Shown here: positions 1 to 7,200 of the stretch, piece after piece
Layout of the letters: each line of letters begins with the position of its first letter
How positions within the stretch are numbered: the first letter of the stretch is position 1
NCBI GenBank assembly: GCA_949286775.1
Contig: CASEDW010000049.1
Coordinates: 1-11,569 of the forward strand
Length of the DNA stretch: 11,569 bases
Source: an uncultured Eubacteriales bacterium
GTDB taxonomy: Bacteria; Bacillota; Clostridia; Lachnospirales; Lachnospiraceae
Direction of reading: 5' to 3'
Notes under the pieces: model-generated
What the model was told of the DNA's origin: nothing
Databases searched by the model: none
The model's input: the letters and a program-made list of their open reading frames with translations, nothing else
Position numbers and translations under genes: made by a program

Positions 1-1
1 A

Positions 2-2515
2 TATATGTTCGATATTCTGATGCAGATATACATTTCTGAAGGGTACAGATCTGAAGACGCGGCAAAACTTATTATAAAAAACAATATATACGGTATTGAT
101 ATAGATGAAAACGCGGCAAAGATCGCGGAATTTTCAATAATGATGAAAGGCCGTCAGTATGATGAAAATTTCCTGTCGGATGACGTCTCATGCGATAATA
201 TTTTCTGCGTTAAAAACAGCAATGACATTGACGAAGAGAGCGTAAAAGAAATCTGCAAAGGCGATGAAAAACTCGAAAAAGAACTGCTTTATCTGATGTC
301 TGAAATGAAAGACGCTGATGAATACGGTTCATTGCTTGAAACAGCAGAACATGACTTCGGATATATTAAAGAGAGACTTGATATTATCGGCGAAAACATA
401 GACGATGAAAATACGAAAAAAATCCTGTCAAAAGTCAGATACCTTGCTGATACGGCTGAGACATTGAGCCAAAAGTATCATGTCGTTGTAACGAATCCGC
501 CTTACATGGGAAGAAAAAGCTTAAATCAGCGTCTTTCCATGTATATTGAAGGACATTACAAAAATGGAAAGACAGATTTATATGCCGCGTATATAATCAG
601 ATGCTCTGATCTTACAAAGGAATTTGGATATACCGCCATGATAACTATGCAGACCTGGATGTCGATAAGCACGTTTGAAGCTCTTCGAAAAGATGTGCTT
701 GATAAAGAGATCATGATTTCAATGCTGCATACGGGAGCCGGAACATTTGAGGAATTGAACGCTTTTAATGTTCTTACGACGGCTTTTATAAGACAAAAAT
801 GCCATATGGATAATTACAGAGGATCATATATAAAACTTACTCAGTATCATTCGGAAAATGAAAAGCTGGAGCATATTTATGATCCTGAAAATATATATCA
901 TGTTGATCAGAGAGCATTTTACAGTATAAACGGCAATCCGTTCATTTACTGGCTTCAGGACAATGTATATAATATATTACAAAACTGCAAAAAGATCAGA
1001 GACTATGGAAAGCTTACAAACGGAATGTTTACATGTGACAATGAGCGTTTTGTAAGATACTGGTTTGAGATTCCGAAAGAAAAGATAGGATTCAATATCG
1101 GATCGGCTAAAGAAGCTGAACTTTCCAAAAAGAAATGGTTTCCGTATATCAAAGGAGGAAATTACAGAAAATGGTACGGCAACAACAGATTTGTCGTATA
1201 CTATCCTGAAAACGGAAAAGAAATACGCGAATACAGAGGAAACCGCAGACAGTCAAAAACGCTGCCCGGTGAAAAATACTATTTTAAACCCGGAATCACA
1301 TGGGGAGCGTTTGGTTTTGAAAATTTTTCTGTCAGATACAAAGAACAGGGGTATATCTTCGATGTAGGAGGATCTTCGCTGTTTGTTGACGACAAGGAAA
1401 ATGAGATGTATATACTGGCGTTTTTATCCAGCAGCGTCGGATTTTACCTGCTTTCGGCCCTTGCCCCTACTGTAAATTATCAGATAGGCGATATAGGCGA
1501 TCTGCCGCTTATAATAGATGAAAAATATAAACCGGAAATCATCAGACTTGCGCAAGAAAACATAATGCTGTCAAAAGAAGAGTGGGATGACTATGAGCTG
1601 TCATGGGATTTTAAATCCCATCCGCTTGCGCGGGGCGATTACAATCTGATAGAAGAAGCGTTTAATGATTGGAAAGAGCATGCTGACAAAAGGTATGAAA
1701 AACTAAAAGAAAATGAAGAAAAGATAAACGAATATTTTATTAAAATATACAATATGGAAAACTGCGTGAAAAGCCGGGTAAACGAAAGAGATATCGCCTT
1801 GAGAAAAGCGGATCCTGAAGCAGATATCAAATCGTTTATATCATATTGCGTCGGATGTCTGTTCGGACGATATACGCACGAAAAAATAAGCGCCGATAAA
1901 AGGCAGAAGGTTATTGTGATAACCAACAAGGAAAGTTTTTGCGGAGAAATTTACGAGAAGTTATCAGATATAGTAGCATGTCTTTACGGCAAAGAAAATT
2001 TAAAAGAAAATTTAGAATATATCGCGCATGTACTTGGCTGGTATAAAGACGCTGAAAACAGCATTAAGAAGTACTTTATTAAAAAATTCTATAAGGAACA
2101 TGTAAAACAGTACAAGAAATGTCCGCTATATTGGATGTTCGGCACGAAATACAGTTATACGTTCAAAATTCTGGCTTATGTGCATGATTTCGATGAGAAT
2201 ACTCTTGATTATTTACTGGAAAACTATATAAGAAAACAGAGAGCGTTCTATGAAGAAAAAATACAAAAACTCAAAGAGGCCGAGCGTAAGGCAAAAAAAT
2301 ATTCAGCAGTAAAAAAAGCGATTATTTATGAAATTCTTGATTTGGATAGTTTGCTTAGGGAGATAAAAGCGCTTGAAAGCAGAATGAGAAGCGCAATGAA
2401 ATATGGATGCACCGTAGTATGCAGGGACGGGATATTTGAAAAATATAAACATTTTTTCTGCTACGGACCGCTGGAAAAAATACACAAACGCTATGAGGAG
2501 AAGCGCGGCAGATGA
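2..2515 (+). CDS. pglX: PglX-family adenine-specific DNA methyltransferase (BREX type), 5'-truncated by the window edge
   Basis: This gene encodes an N6-adenine DNA methyltransferase of the PglX (BREX-1) family, which marks host DNA so that the defence system spares it. The frame is open to the window edge. Before the first ATG (base 5) the frame reads Tyr, and the next residues fit the segment just after SAM motif I in PglX proteins, so base 5 is internal and the N-terminal third (including the GSGH-type motif I) is missing. Numbering from that Met: NLYGLDID-like segment (IYGIDIDENA) near residue 30, catalytic motif IV NPPY at 164-167, the target-recognition half with KWFPYIKGG near 378-386 and FDVGGSS in the middle, then SWDFKSHPL and CVGCLFGRY, which are typical PglX C-terminal landmarks, and a basic C-terminus. 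About 836 visible residues plus roughly 350 upstream would match the usual length of about 1200. No frameshift is seen. The stop overlaps the sbcD start (ATGA). Alternative: an orphan Eco57I-like methylase or a type IIG enzyme; no nuclease domain is visible here. Confidence 0.9.
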   Translation, partial: YMFDILMQIYISEGYRSEDAAKLIIKNNIYGIDIDENAAKIAEFSIMMKGRQYDENFLSDDVSCDNIFCVKNSNDIDEESVKEICKGDEKLEKELLYLMSEMKDADEYGSLLETAEHDFGYIKERLDIIGENIDDENTKKILSKVRYLADTAETLSQKYHVVVTNPPYMGRKSLNQRLSMYIEGHYKNGKTDLYAAYIIRCSDLTKEFGYTAMITMQTWMSISTFEALRKDVLDKEIMISMLHTGAGTFEELNAFNVLTTAFIRQKCHMDNYRGSYIKLTQYHSENEKLEHIYDPENIYHVDQRAFYSINGNPFIYWLQDNVYNILQNCKKIRDYGKLTNGMFTCDNERFVRYWFEIPKEKIGFNIGSAKEAELSKKKWFPYIKGGNYRKWYGNNRFVVYYPENGKEIREYRGNRRQSKTLPGEKYYFKPGITWGAFGFENFSVRYKEQGYIFDVGGSSLFVDDKENEMYILAFLSSSVGFYLLSALAPTVNYQIGDIGDLPLIIDEKYKPEIIRLAQENIMLSKEEWDDYELSWDFKSHPLARGDYNLIEEAFNDWKEHADKRYEKLKENEEKINEYFIKIYNMENCVKSRVNERDIALRKADPEADIKSFISYCVGCLFGRYTHEKISADKRQKVIVITNKESFCGEIYEKLSDIVACLYGKENLKENLEYIAHVLGWYKDAENSIKKYFIKKFYKEHVKQYKKCPLYWMFGTKYSYTFKILAYVHDFDENTLDYLLENYIRKQRAFYEEKIQKLKEAERKAKKYSAVKKAIIYEILDLDSLLREIKALESRMRSAMKYGCTVVCRDGIFEKYKHFFCYGPLEKIHKRYEEKRGR

Positions 2516-3717
2516 AATTTATACATCTTGGTGATTTGCATCTTGGAAAAAAATTATATGAATACAGCCTGATCGAAGACCAGAGATATATTCTGGATGA
2601 GATACTTAAAATCGCCGATCAGAGAAATATAAATGGCGTAGTTATCGCAGGCGATATCTACGATCAGAGCAGACCTTCTGAGGACGCAGTAAAGCTTCTG
2701 AATTATTTCTTAAATGAGCTTGCGAAGCGAAAGATATATACATTTATAATAAGCGGAAATCACGACTCCGACGAGCGTCTTAACTATGGAAGCGCGCTTT
2801 TCGAAAAAAACGGTATCTTTATAGCGGCAAAATACGACGGCAGCCTGTTTAAGAAAACCATAACTGATGAGTACGGCGAGCTCGATGTATATCTGCTTCC
2901 GTTTGTAAAAGCTTCGCAGGTCAGACATTATTTTCCTGAGGAAGAGATAAATGATTATGACGGTGCGGTACGCGCAGTCATAAGACATGCCGGCGTAGAC
3001 GCGTCACGAAGAAATATTATAGCCGCGCATCAGTTTGTAACAGGAAGAAAAAGAGCGGTATCAGAAAGTTCAGACGCGGACGGATCGGATACTGAAGCAT
3101 TTGATCCTGTGCTTGGCGGCTCGGAGAGCATAGGTACGAGAAGCGTCGGAACAGTTGAGAAAATAGGATACGATATCTTTGATGGTTTTGATTATGCGGC
3201 CTTGGGACATATCCATTCGCCTCAGAGAGTGGGAAGAGAAGAGGTAAGATACAGCGGCTCGCCCCTTAAATATTCGCTGTCGGAATGCGGCTGTGACAAA
3301 TCGGTTCCGATAGTGTCGTTTAAAGAAAAAGGGGAAGTTTCTGTTGAACTTGTTCCGTTAGAGCCAAAGAGAGATCTTCGTCATTTGGAAGGAAAGCTGG
3401 AAGAACTGCTGAAAAAAGAAAATGTCAGAGACACCGATGATTTTATATACGCGACATTGACAGATGAGGATCATATCGACAACGCGATGGAAATAATAAG
3501 GCAGACTTATAAAAATACGGTGAAGATTGATTATCACAATTCAAGAACAAACGATATATATGATATCGATATATCTGACATCACAGAAAAGCAGTCTTTT
3601 GAAGAAATGATCGGCAGTTTTTATAAAATGATATTTAATACAGCTATGACGGAAGAAGAAATGAAATATTTAAAAGCATCGGCAAAGGAGGCGGGCATAA
3701 CAGGTGAGACCGATTAA
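2512..3717 (+). CDS. sbcD: Exonuclease SbcCD subunit D (Mre11-type nuclease)
   Basis: SbcD is the metal-dependent nuclease subunit of the SbcCD complex. With SbcC it trims double-strand ends, opens DNA hairpins and removes protein-blocked ends in the cytoplasm. At 401 residues it has the usual family length. The calcineurin-like phosphoesterase motifs are all present: D8-L-H10, GD at 47-48, GNHD at 82-85, H173 (AAHQF), and GHIH at 232-235, which together bind two Mn ions. The C-terminal third is the capping and SbcC-contacting part. Between H173 and GHIH there is a Ser/Asp/Gly-rich stretch (about 182-215) that looks somewhat longer than in many SbcD proteins and is probably a surface loop. 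The ATG sits in an ATGA overlap with the pglX stop, with GAGGAG at 2495-2500 as ribosome binding site, so translation is likely coupled. The next gene, sbcC, begins inside its 3' end. Confidence 0.97.
   Translation: MKFIHLGDLHLGKKLYEYSLIEDQRYILDEILKIADQRNINGVVIAGDIYDQSRPSEDAVKLLNYFLNELAKRKIYTFIISGNHDSDERLNYGSALFEKNGIFIAAKYDGSLFKKTITDEYGELDVYLLPFVKASQVRHYFPEEEINDYDGAVRAVIRHAGVDASRRNIIAAHQFVTGRKRAVSESSDADGSDTEAFDPVLGGSESIGTRSVGTVEKIGYDIFDGFDYAALGHIHSPQRVGREEVRYSGSPLKYSLSECGCDKSVPIVSFKEKGEVSVELVPLEPKRDLRHLEGKLEELLKKENVRDTDDFIYATLTDEDHIDNAMEIIRQTYKNTVKIDYHNSRTNDIYDIDISDITEKQSFEEMIGSFYKMIFNTAMTEEEMKYLKASAKEAGITGETD
3684..3706 (+). promoter_or_regulatory. Ribosome binding site and GTG start of sbcC inside sbcD
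   Basis: AAAGGAGG (3684-3691) lies 12 bases before a GTG that opens the sbcC frame. No ATG sits in a better place: the conserved SbcC N-terminus begins right after this GTG and the next in-frame ATG is at codon 8, within that conserved stretch. The site is embedded in the last codons of sbcD, consistent with coupled translation of the two subunits. Confidence 0.8.
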
Positions 3718-6586
3718 ACTGATAATGAGCGCCTTCGGACCTTTTGCCGGCGGAAAAAATGAAATTGATTTTACAAAATTTTACAACAAGGGGCTTTTTC
3801 TGATTACCGGAGTGACAGGAGCAGGAAAGACGACGATATTTGACGCCATTTGTTTTGCGCTGTTTGGAGAGACGAGCGGCTCTTACAGAGACGCTAAAAG
3901 TTTCAGAAGCGAGCAGGCGGATCAAAACGTCGAAAGTTACGTGGAGTTTTATTTTTCGCATCAGGGAAAAAACTATCATATACGACGCAACCCTGTCTAT
4001 GAAAGAAAGGCAAAAAGAGGGAATAAAACAACGCTGGAAAATGAGAACGCAGTCTTTTCAGAAGATGGCAAGTCTCCGATAGAGGGAGTCAAGAAGGTAA
4101 ACAATGCCGTAAAAGAACTGATAGGGACAGATTATAAACAGTTCAAGCAGACGGCTATGATAGCTCAGGGCGAATTCTGGGAAATGCTCAACGCATCTAC
4201 AGACGCGAGAACAGAAATACTCAGGTCGATATTTATGACTGACGGGTATAAAAAGTTAGAGCAGAATCTGAAAGAAAAAATGGACGCGAGTCTAAAAGAA
4301 AAAAGCAATATAGAGCAGAGTATCCTCCAGTATTTTAACGATACGAAGTGCGATTTAAACAGCGCATATTTGCAGGAACTTGAAAGTCTCAGGGAAAAAG
4401 CCAATGGAGCTAAAAGCGCCTGGAATCTGAAGGAAATCATATCCGTTTTGGAAAAACTGACGAAGGAAGACAGGGAAAAAGAAAATACTAAAAACGAAGA
4501 ATTATCAAAAACAGAAAAAGAGCTGGAACAAATCCGCGAAAAACTTTCATTGTTAGAAGCGTGGAAAAACAAAAATGAAGAAATAAGAAAAACAGAAATT
4601 CAGATAAACGATACAAAAAACTCTTTGACAAGTGAAGAAGAACTCTCAGCAGCAGCTGAAAAAGAGTTGAAGGAGGCCGAGAAAAAAAGACCTGAAGCTC
4701 AGGAGCTTAAAAGAAAGGCTGACAATATAACTGAGGAAAAAGAAAAGTACGAAAAAAGAGAAGAGACCGAAAAAAATATCGGGAATCTGGAAAAAAGATT
4801 CGGCGAACTGACAGAAAAAGAAGACGGATTGAAGTTGAAACAGACGGAATATAAAAACCGTATGCAGCTCTTAAATGAAAAATATCAGGAACTGAAAGAC
4901 AAGCCTGCGTCTCTTGAAAAAGAAAAAGCCAAAGAAAGATCAGTTTCAGAACTGTATGAAAATATTTCAAATTTGCTGAATACTGATATAAAAAGCAGAG
5001 AGGAAAAACAAAATGCGCTGTCTGAAAAACAGAAAGCTTTTATTAAAGCGCAGGAAGAATATGAAAATACAGTCGCAAAGCGTATAAGTATTGAAAGAAC
5101 GCTTGAAAGCTGCCGGGCGGGAATACTGGCGCTGGGACTTAAAGAGGGCGAAAAATGTCCTGTATGCGGTTCAATTCACCATCCGGATCCGGCGAAACTT
5201 CCCAAAGCAACTGTTTCAGAACAGGAGCTGACTGATATCAAAGAAAAAGAAAATCAGAAAGCCGATGAAAAAATGAAGGCGGCGTCTGAAGCGCAGGCGG
5301 CGTTCTCGACATTTGAACAGTTCGAAGCGCGCTTAAGAGCAGATATAAAAAACTGCTTGAGCGATGAAATATTTAAAAACAAATATGTACGCGCCGATGA
5401 AGAAGACTTAGACGAACTGATCGTAAAACTGAAAAAATCTTCAGATATCGTAAATGGCAGATTATATGAAATAAGGTCTGCGATAAAAGAGCTTGAAAAC
5501 GAATGCGAAGATCTGAAAAATACGGAAGAAGAGCTTAAAGACATCAGGGAAAAAAGGCTGGAAGAAACGCGAAACGCGATAGAAAAAAACGCGGACAATA
5601 GACAGAAAACAGAACTTGAGATCGCGTTTTTAAAGGCGACTCTGAATGAATTAAGAAGCTTAAGATTTAAGTCATGGACTGAAGCAGAAAATGCGGCAAA
5701 AGCTCTGACAGAAGAATCCGATGTGCTGATGAAAAAAATCGAATGCGCCCAAAATAAAAAGAAAGAACATGACGAGAGAAAAGCAGCGCTTAAGGCTGAA
5801 CTCGACGTATTCAAAAATAATCTGGCAAGTCAAAAAGAAAATCTTAAGAAGCTGGAAGAAGCGCAGGGAAAAATCACGGCCGATGAAAATGCGGTCATGG
5901 ATCAGTATAATGCGGCTGACTCTAAAGTCAGGGTTTTAAGAAAAGAAGTTGTTGAAATTGAAAAACGAAGAGAACTGAACGAAAGAAATCTTGACAATAT
6001 AAAAGAACGTCAGAAATCTTTTGAAGAGTCTAAAAAAGAATATTCCATGAGCAGCAGGCTTTATTCTTTAGTGCGCGGTACAACCGGAAACGGAAAGATT
6101 ACTTTTGAGCAGTATGTACAGGCAGCCGGATTTGACAGCATTATAAAAGCCGCCAATCGAAGACTCATCTCTATGAGCGACGGCCAGTATGTACTGTCAA
6201 GGCGTCACGGCATCACAAAAGGTTCAAATACATTTCTCGATCTTGAAGTATTTGACAACAACACGGGACATAAAAGAGCCGTCGGAAATCTCTCGGGAGG
6301 AGAGAGTTTTAAGGCGTCTTTAAGTCTTGCGCTCGGACTTTCCGATATGGTATCTTCGAACCTCGGAGGCCTGCAGATAGACGCTTTGTTTGTGGACGAG
6401 GGATTCGGAACCCTTGACAGAAAATCTATGGAAAGCGCGATAGAAACGCTTGTAAGTCTGTCGGATTCAAATAAGCTTGTCGGAATCATAAGCCACAGAG
6501 AAGAGCTGGCAGAAAGCATAACTCAGAAGATAATAGTCGAAAAAGACGCGGACGGAAGCCGCATCAGAATCGACACGGGGCTGTGA
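3704..6586 (+). CDS. sbcC: Exonuclease SbcCD subunit C (Rad50/SMC-type ATPase)
   Basis: SbcC is the SMC-like ATPase that binds DNA ends and controls the SbcD nuclease. It has 960 residues, near the family norm. The order is typical of Rad50: an N-terminal half-ATPase with Walker A GVTGAGKT (36-43) and Q-loop AQGEF (154-158); a first long coiled-coil arm (about 190-480); the zinc hook C485-P-V-C488 followed by GSIHH; a returning coiled-coil arm (about 505-800); and a C-terminal half-ATPase with signature LSGGE (863-867), Walker B ending in D898-E899, D-loop GTLD (902-905) and switch histidine H931. All key residues are intact. Translation starts at GTG (3704), because the family N-terminus (RPIKL..FGPF) begins directly after it. 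The start lies 14 bases inside sbcD, with AAAGGAGG at 3684-3691. No clear intrinsic terminator follows the stop. Confidence 0.97.
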   Translation: MRPIKLIMSAFGPFAGGKNEIDFTKFYNKGLFLITGVTGAGKTTIFDAICFALFGETSGSYRDAKSFRSEQADQNVESYVEFYFSHQGKNYHIRRNPVYERKAKRGNKTTLENENAVFSEDGKSPIEGVKKVNNAVKELIGTDYKQFKQTAMIAQGEFWEMLNASTDARTEILRSIFMTDGYKKLEQNLKEKMDASLKEKSNIEQSILQYFNDTKCDLNSAYLQELESLREKANGAKSAWNLKEIISVLEKLTKEDREKENTKNEELSKTEKELEQIREKLSLLEAWKNKNEEIRKTEIQINDTKNSLTSEEELSAAAEKELKEAEKKRPEAQELKRKADNITEEKEKYEKREETEKNIGNLEKRFGELTEKEDGLKLKQTEYKNRMQLLNEKYQELKDKPASLEKEKAKERSVSELYENISNLLNTDIKSREEKQNALSEKQKAFIKAQEEYENTVAKRISIERTLESCRAGILALGLKEGEKCPVCGSIHHPDPAKLPKATVSEQELTDIKEKENQKADEKMKAASEAQAAFSTFEQFEARLRADIKNCLSDEIFKNKYVRADEEDLDELIVKLKKSSDIVNGRLYEIRSAIKELENECEDLKNTEEELKDIREKRLEETRNAIEKNADNRQKTELEIAFLKATLNELRSLRFKSWTEAENAAKALTEESDVLMKKIECAQNKKKEHDERKAALKAELDVFKNNLASQKENLKKLEEAQGKITADENAVMDQYNAADSKVRVLRKEVVEIEKRRELNERNLDNIKERQKSFEESKKEYSMSSRLYSLVRGTTGNGKITFEQYVQAAGFDSIIKAANRRLISMSDGQYVLSRRHGITKGSNTFLDLEVFDNNTGHKRAVGNLSGGESFKASLSLALGLSDMVSSNLGGLQIDALFVDEGFGTLDRKSMESAIETLVSLSDSNKLVGIISHREELAESITQKIIVEKDADGSRIRIDTGL

Positions 6587-6731
6587 TTGTTGCATGCGTT
6601 TTGTGAACATGAGCACCTTTGACATATATTACGAAAAAATTACAAAAAAGTGTCGATTTATTTATGAAAGTGTGTTATTATGCACTTTGATCTTAAAAAA
6701 CTCTATAAACAGGAAGTAAGGAAATATAAAA
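6587..6731 (+). promoter_or_regulatory. Intergenic promoter region of the 97-residue gene, with a possible operator
   Basis: Two candidate promoters can be read. One is a strong extended -10, TG-T-TATTAT (6673-6681), with only a weak match to a -35. The other has a perfect -35, TTGACA (6619-6624), 16 bases before a weak -10, TACAAA (6641-6646). The extended -10 is framed by the dyad AAAGTG (6667-6672) and CACTTT (6683-6688), and the half-site AAAGTGT also occurs 20 bases earlier (6647-6653), two helical turns away. That layout is what a repressor operator over a promoter would look like. The ribosome binding site AAGGA is at 6718-6722. No terminator hairpin for sbcC is seen here. Promoter identity is inferred from consensus matching only. 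Confidence 0.5.
6667..6688. repeat. Inverted repeat AAAGTG-N10-CACTTT over a -10 box
   Basis: Two six-base arms, exactly complementary, sit ten bases apart and enclose TGTTATTATG, which contains the extended -10. An extra direct copy of the left arm with one more base (AAAGTGT) is at 6647-6653. The arms are short, so chance is possible in AT-rich DNA, but the position over the promoter is suggestive. Confidence 0.4.
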
Positions 6732-7025
6732 ATGGAATACGTATACTACGCTGAAAAATTATTTAACGGAACGATTGTCGATCTTTACAGAAAAAAAGCT
6801 TCTGTGTGCGAAAAGTACATCATTGACAGCGACACATGGAGCGAGAGCATCGAGGCTTATAAAGCTTTTGAAAACGGTAACTTTATCGTCAAGATGACTC
6901 CTGAAGACGTATATAAAATGATAAACAAGTGGAAATCAGGTTTCAGTTTATGCAATAAGATCGACCTGAAGTCGGACAGAAAAGTATACTATATTCAATA
7001 TGAAGAAGAGACAGTTGAACAGTAA
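6732..7025 (+). CDS. Hypothetical protein, 97 residues, tyrosine-rich, monocistronic
   Basis: I do not recognise this protein. It has 97 residues, no signal peptide and no membrane segment, so it is probably a small soluble cytoplasmic protein. It is rich in aromatics: ten tyrosines, two tryptophans (36 and 67) and several phenylalanines, with Tyr pairs at 5-6 and 86-87. Mixed beta strands near the N-terminus and C-terminus (VYYAEKL, VYYIQYEEE) and a helix around 56-68 (TPEDVYKMINKWK) suggest a compact alpha/beta fold. There are two single cysteines (26 and 74) and no metal motif. The gene looks real: it has a good AAGGA ribosome binding site nine bases before the ATG, a plausible promoter upstream, codon use like its neighbours, and a strong terminator 15 bases after its stop. 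It sits alone between the sbcDC operon and the Hsp70-like operon, so the context gives no function. Confidence 0.75.
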   Translation: MEYVYYAEKLFNGTIVDLYRKKASVCEKYIIDSDTWSESIEAYKAFENGNFIVKMTPEDVYKMINKWKSGFSLCNKIDLKSDRKVYYIQYEEETVEQ

Positions 7026-7040
7026 CCGTTTTAAACTTAA

Positions 7041-7075
7041 GGCGGCGGATTTCGAAGGAAATCCGCCGCCTTTTT
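7041..7075 (+). terminator. Strong rho-independent terminator
   Basis: A 13-base-pair GC-rich stem (7041-7053 with 7058-7070, GGCGGCGGATTTC against GAAATCCGCCGCC) has a four-base loop GAAG and is followed directly by TTTTT (7071-7075). It lies just after the stop of the 97-residue gene and separates that unit from the Hsp70-like operon. Confidence 0.95.
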
Positions 7076-7133
7076 CAGAAGCAGAATATAAAATTTTTTG
7101 GAAAAATTTTGAGAGTTCAGACAGGCAAAATAA

Positions 7134-7162
7134 TTGGCATTAGAATCGATATATGATATCAT
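7134..7162 (+). promoter_or_regulatory. Sigma-A-type promoter of the Hsp70-like operon, with a palindromic -10
   Basis: The -35 TTGGCA (7134-7139) is separated by 17 bases from the -10 TATCAT (7157-7162), which is extended by TG at 7154-7155. Both boxes match consensus at five of six positions and the spacing is ideal, so transcription should begin near 7169, giving a leader of about 29 bases. The -10 is part of the perfect ten-base palindrome ATGATATCAT (7153-7162), which could be a regulator site or chance. No CIRCE element (the HrcA operator of classic dnaK operons) is present. Confidence 0.7.
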
Positions 7163-7188
7163 TATTTTGAACATTTATACGTATTTTT

Positions 7189-7200
7189 GGGGGCAATATG
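7189..7200 (+). promoter_or_regulatory. Atypical G-run ribosome binding site of the Hsp70-like gene
   Basis: Five G residues (7189-7193) lie four bases before the ATG, in place of the GGAGG-like sites of the other genes here. The start is still secure, because the phosphate-1 motif of the Hsp70 fold begins within the first ten residues. Translation initiation may be weaker than for the downstream genes. Confidence 0.5.

Noticed and set aside
5254..5814. Minus-strand open frame of 186 codons opposite sbcC
   Set aside because: It is Ser/Phe-rich, the antisense shadow of Lys/Glu-rich coiled-coil codons, and lies fully within an intact sbcC.
6587..6625. Possible terminator after sbcC (GCATG...CATGAGC)
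   Set aside because: The complementary arms are short and imperfect and no T tail follows.
7026..7197. CIRCE element or riboswitch before the Hsp70-like gene
   Set aside because: No TTAGCACTC/GAGTGCTAA arms are present, and the only strong structure is the terminator of the preceding gene; the leader after the promoter is too short for a riboswitch.
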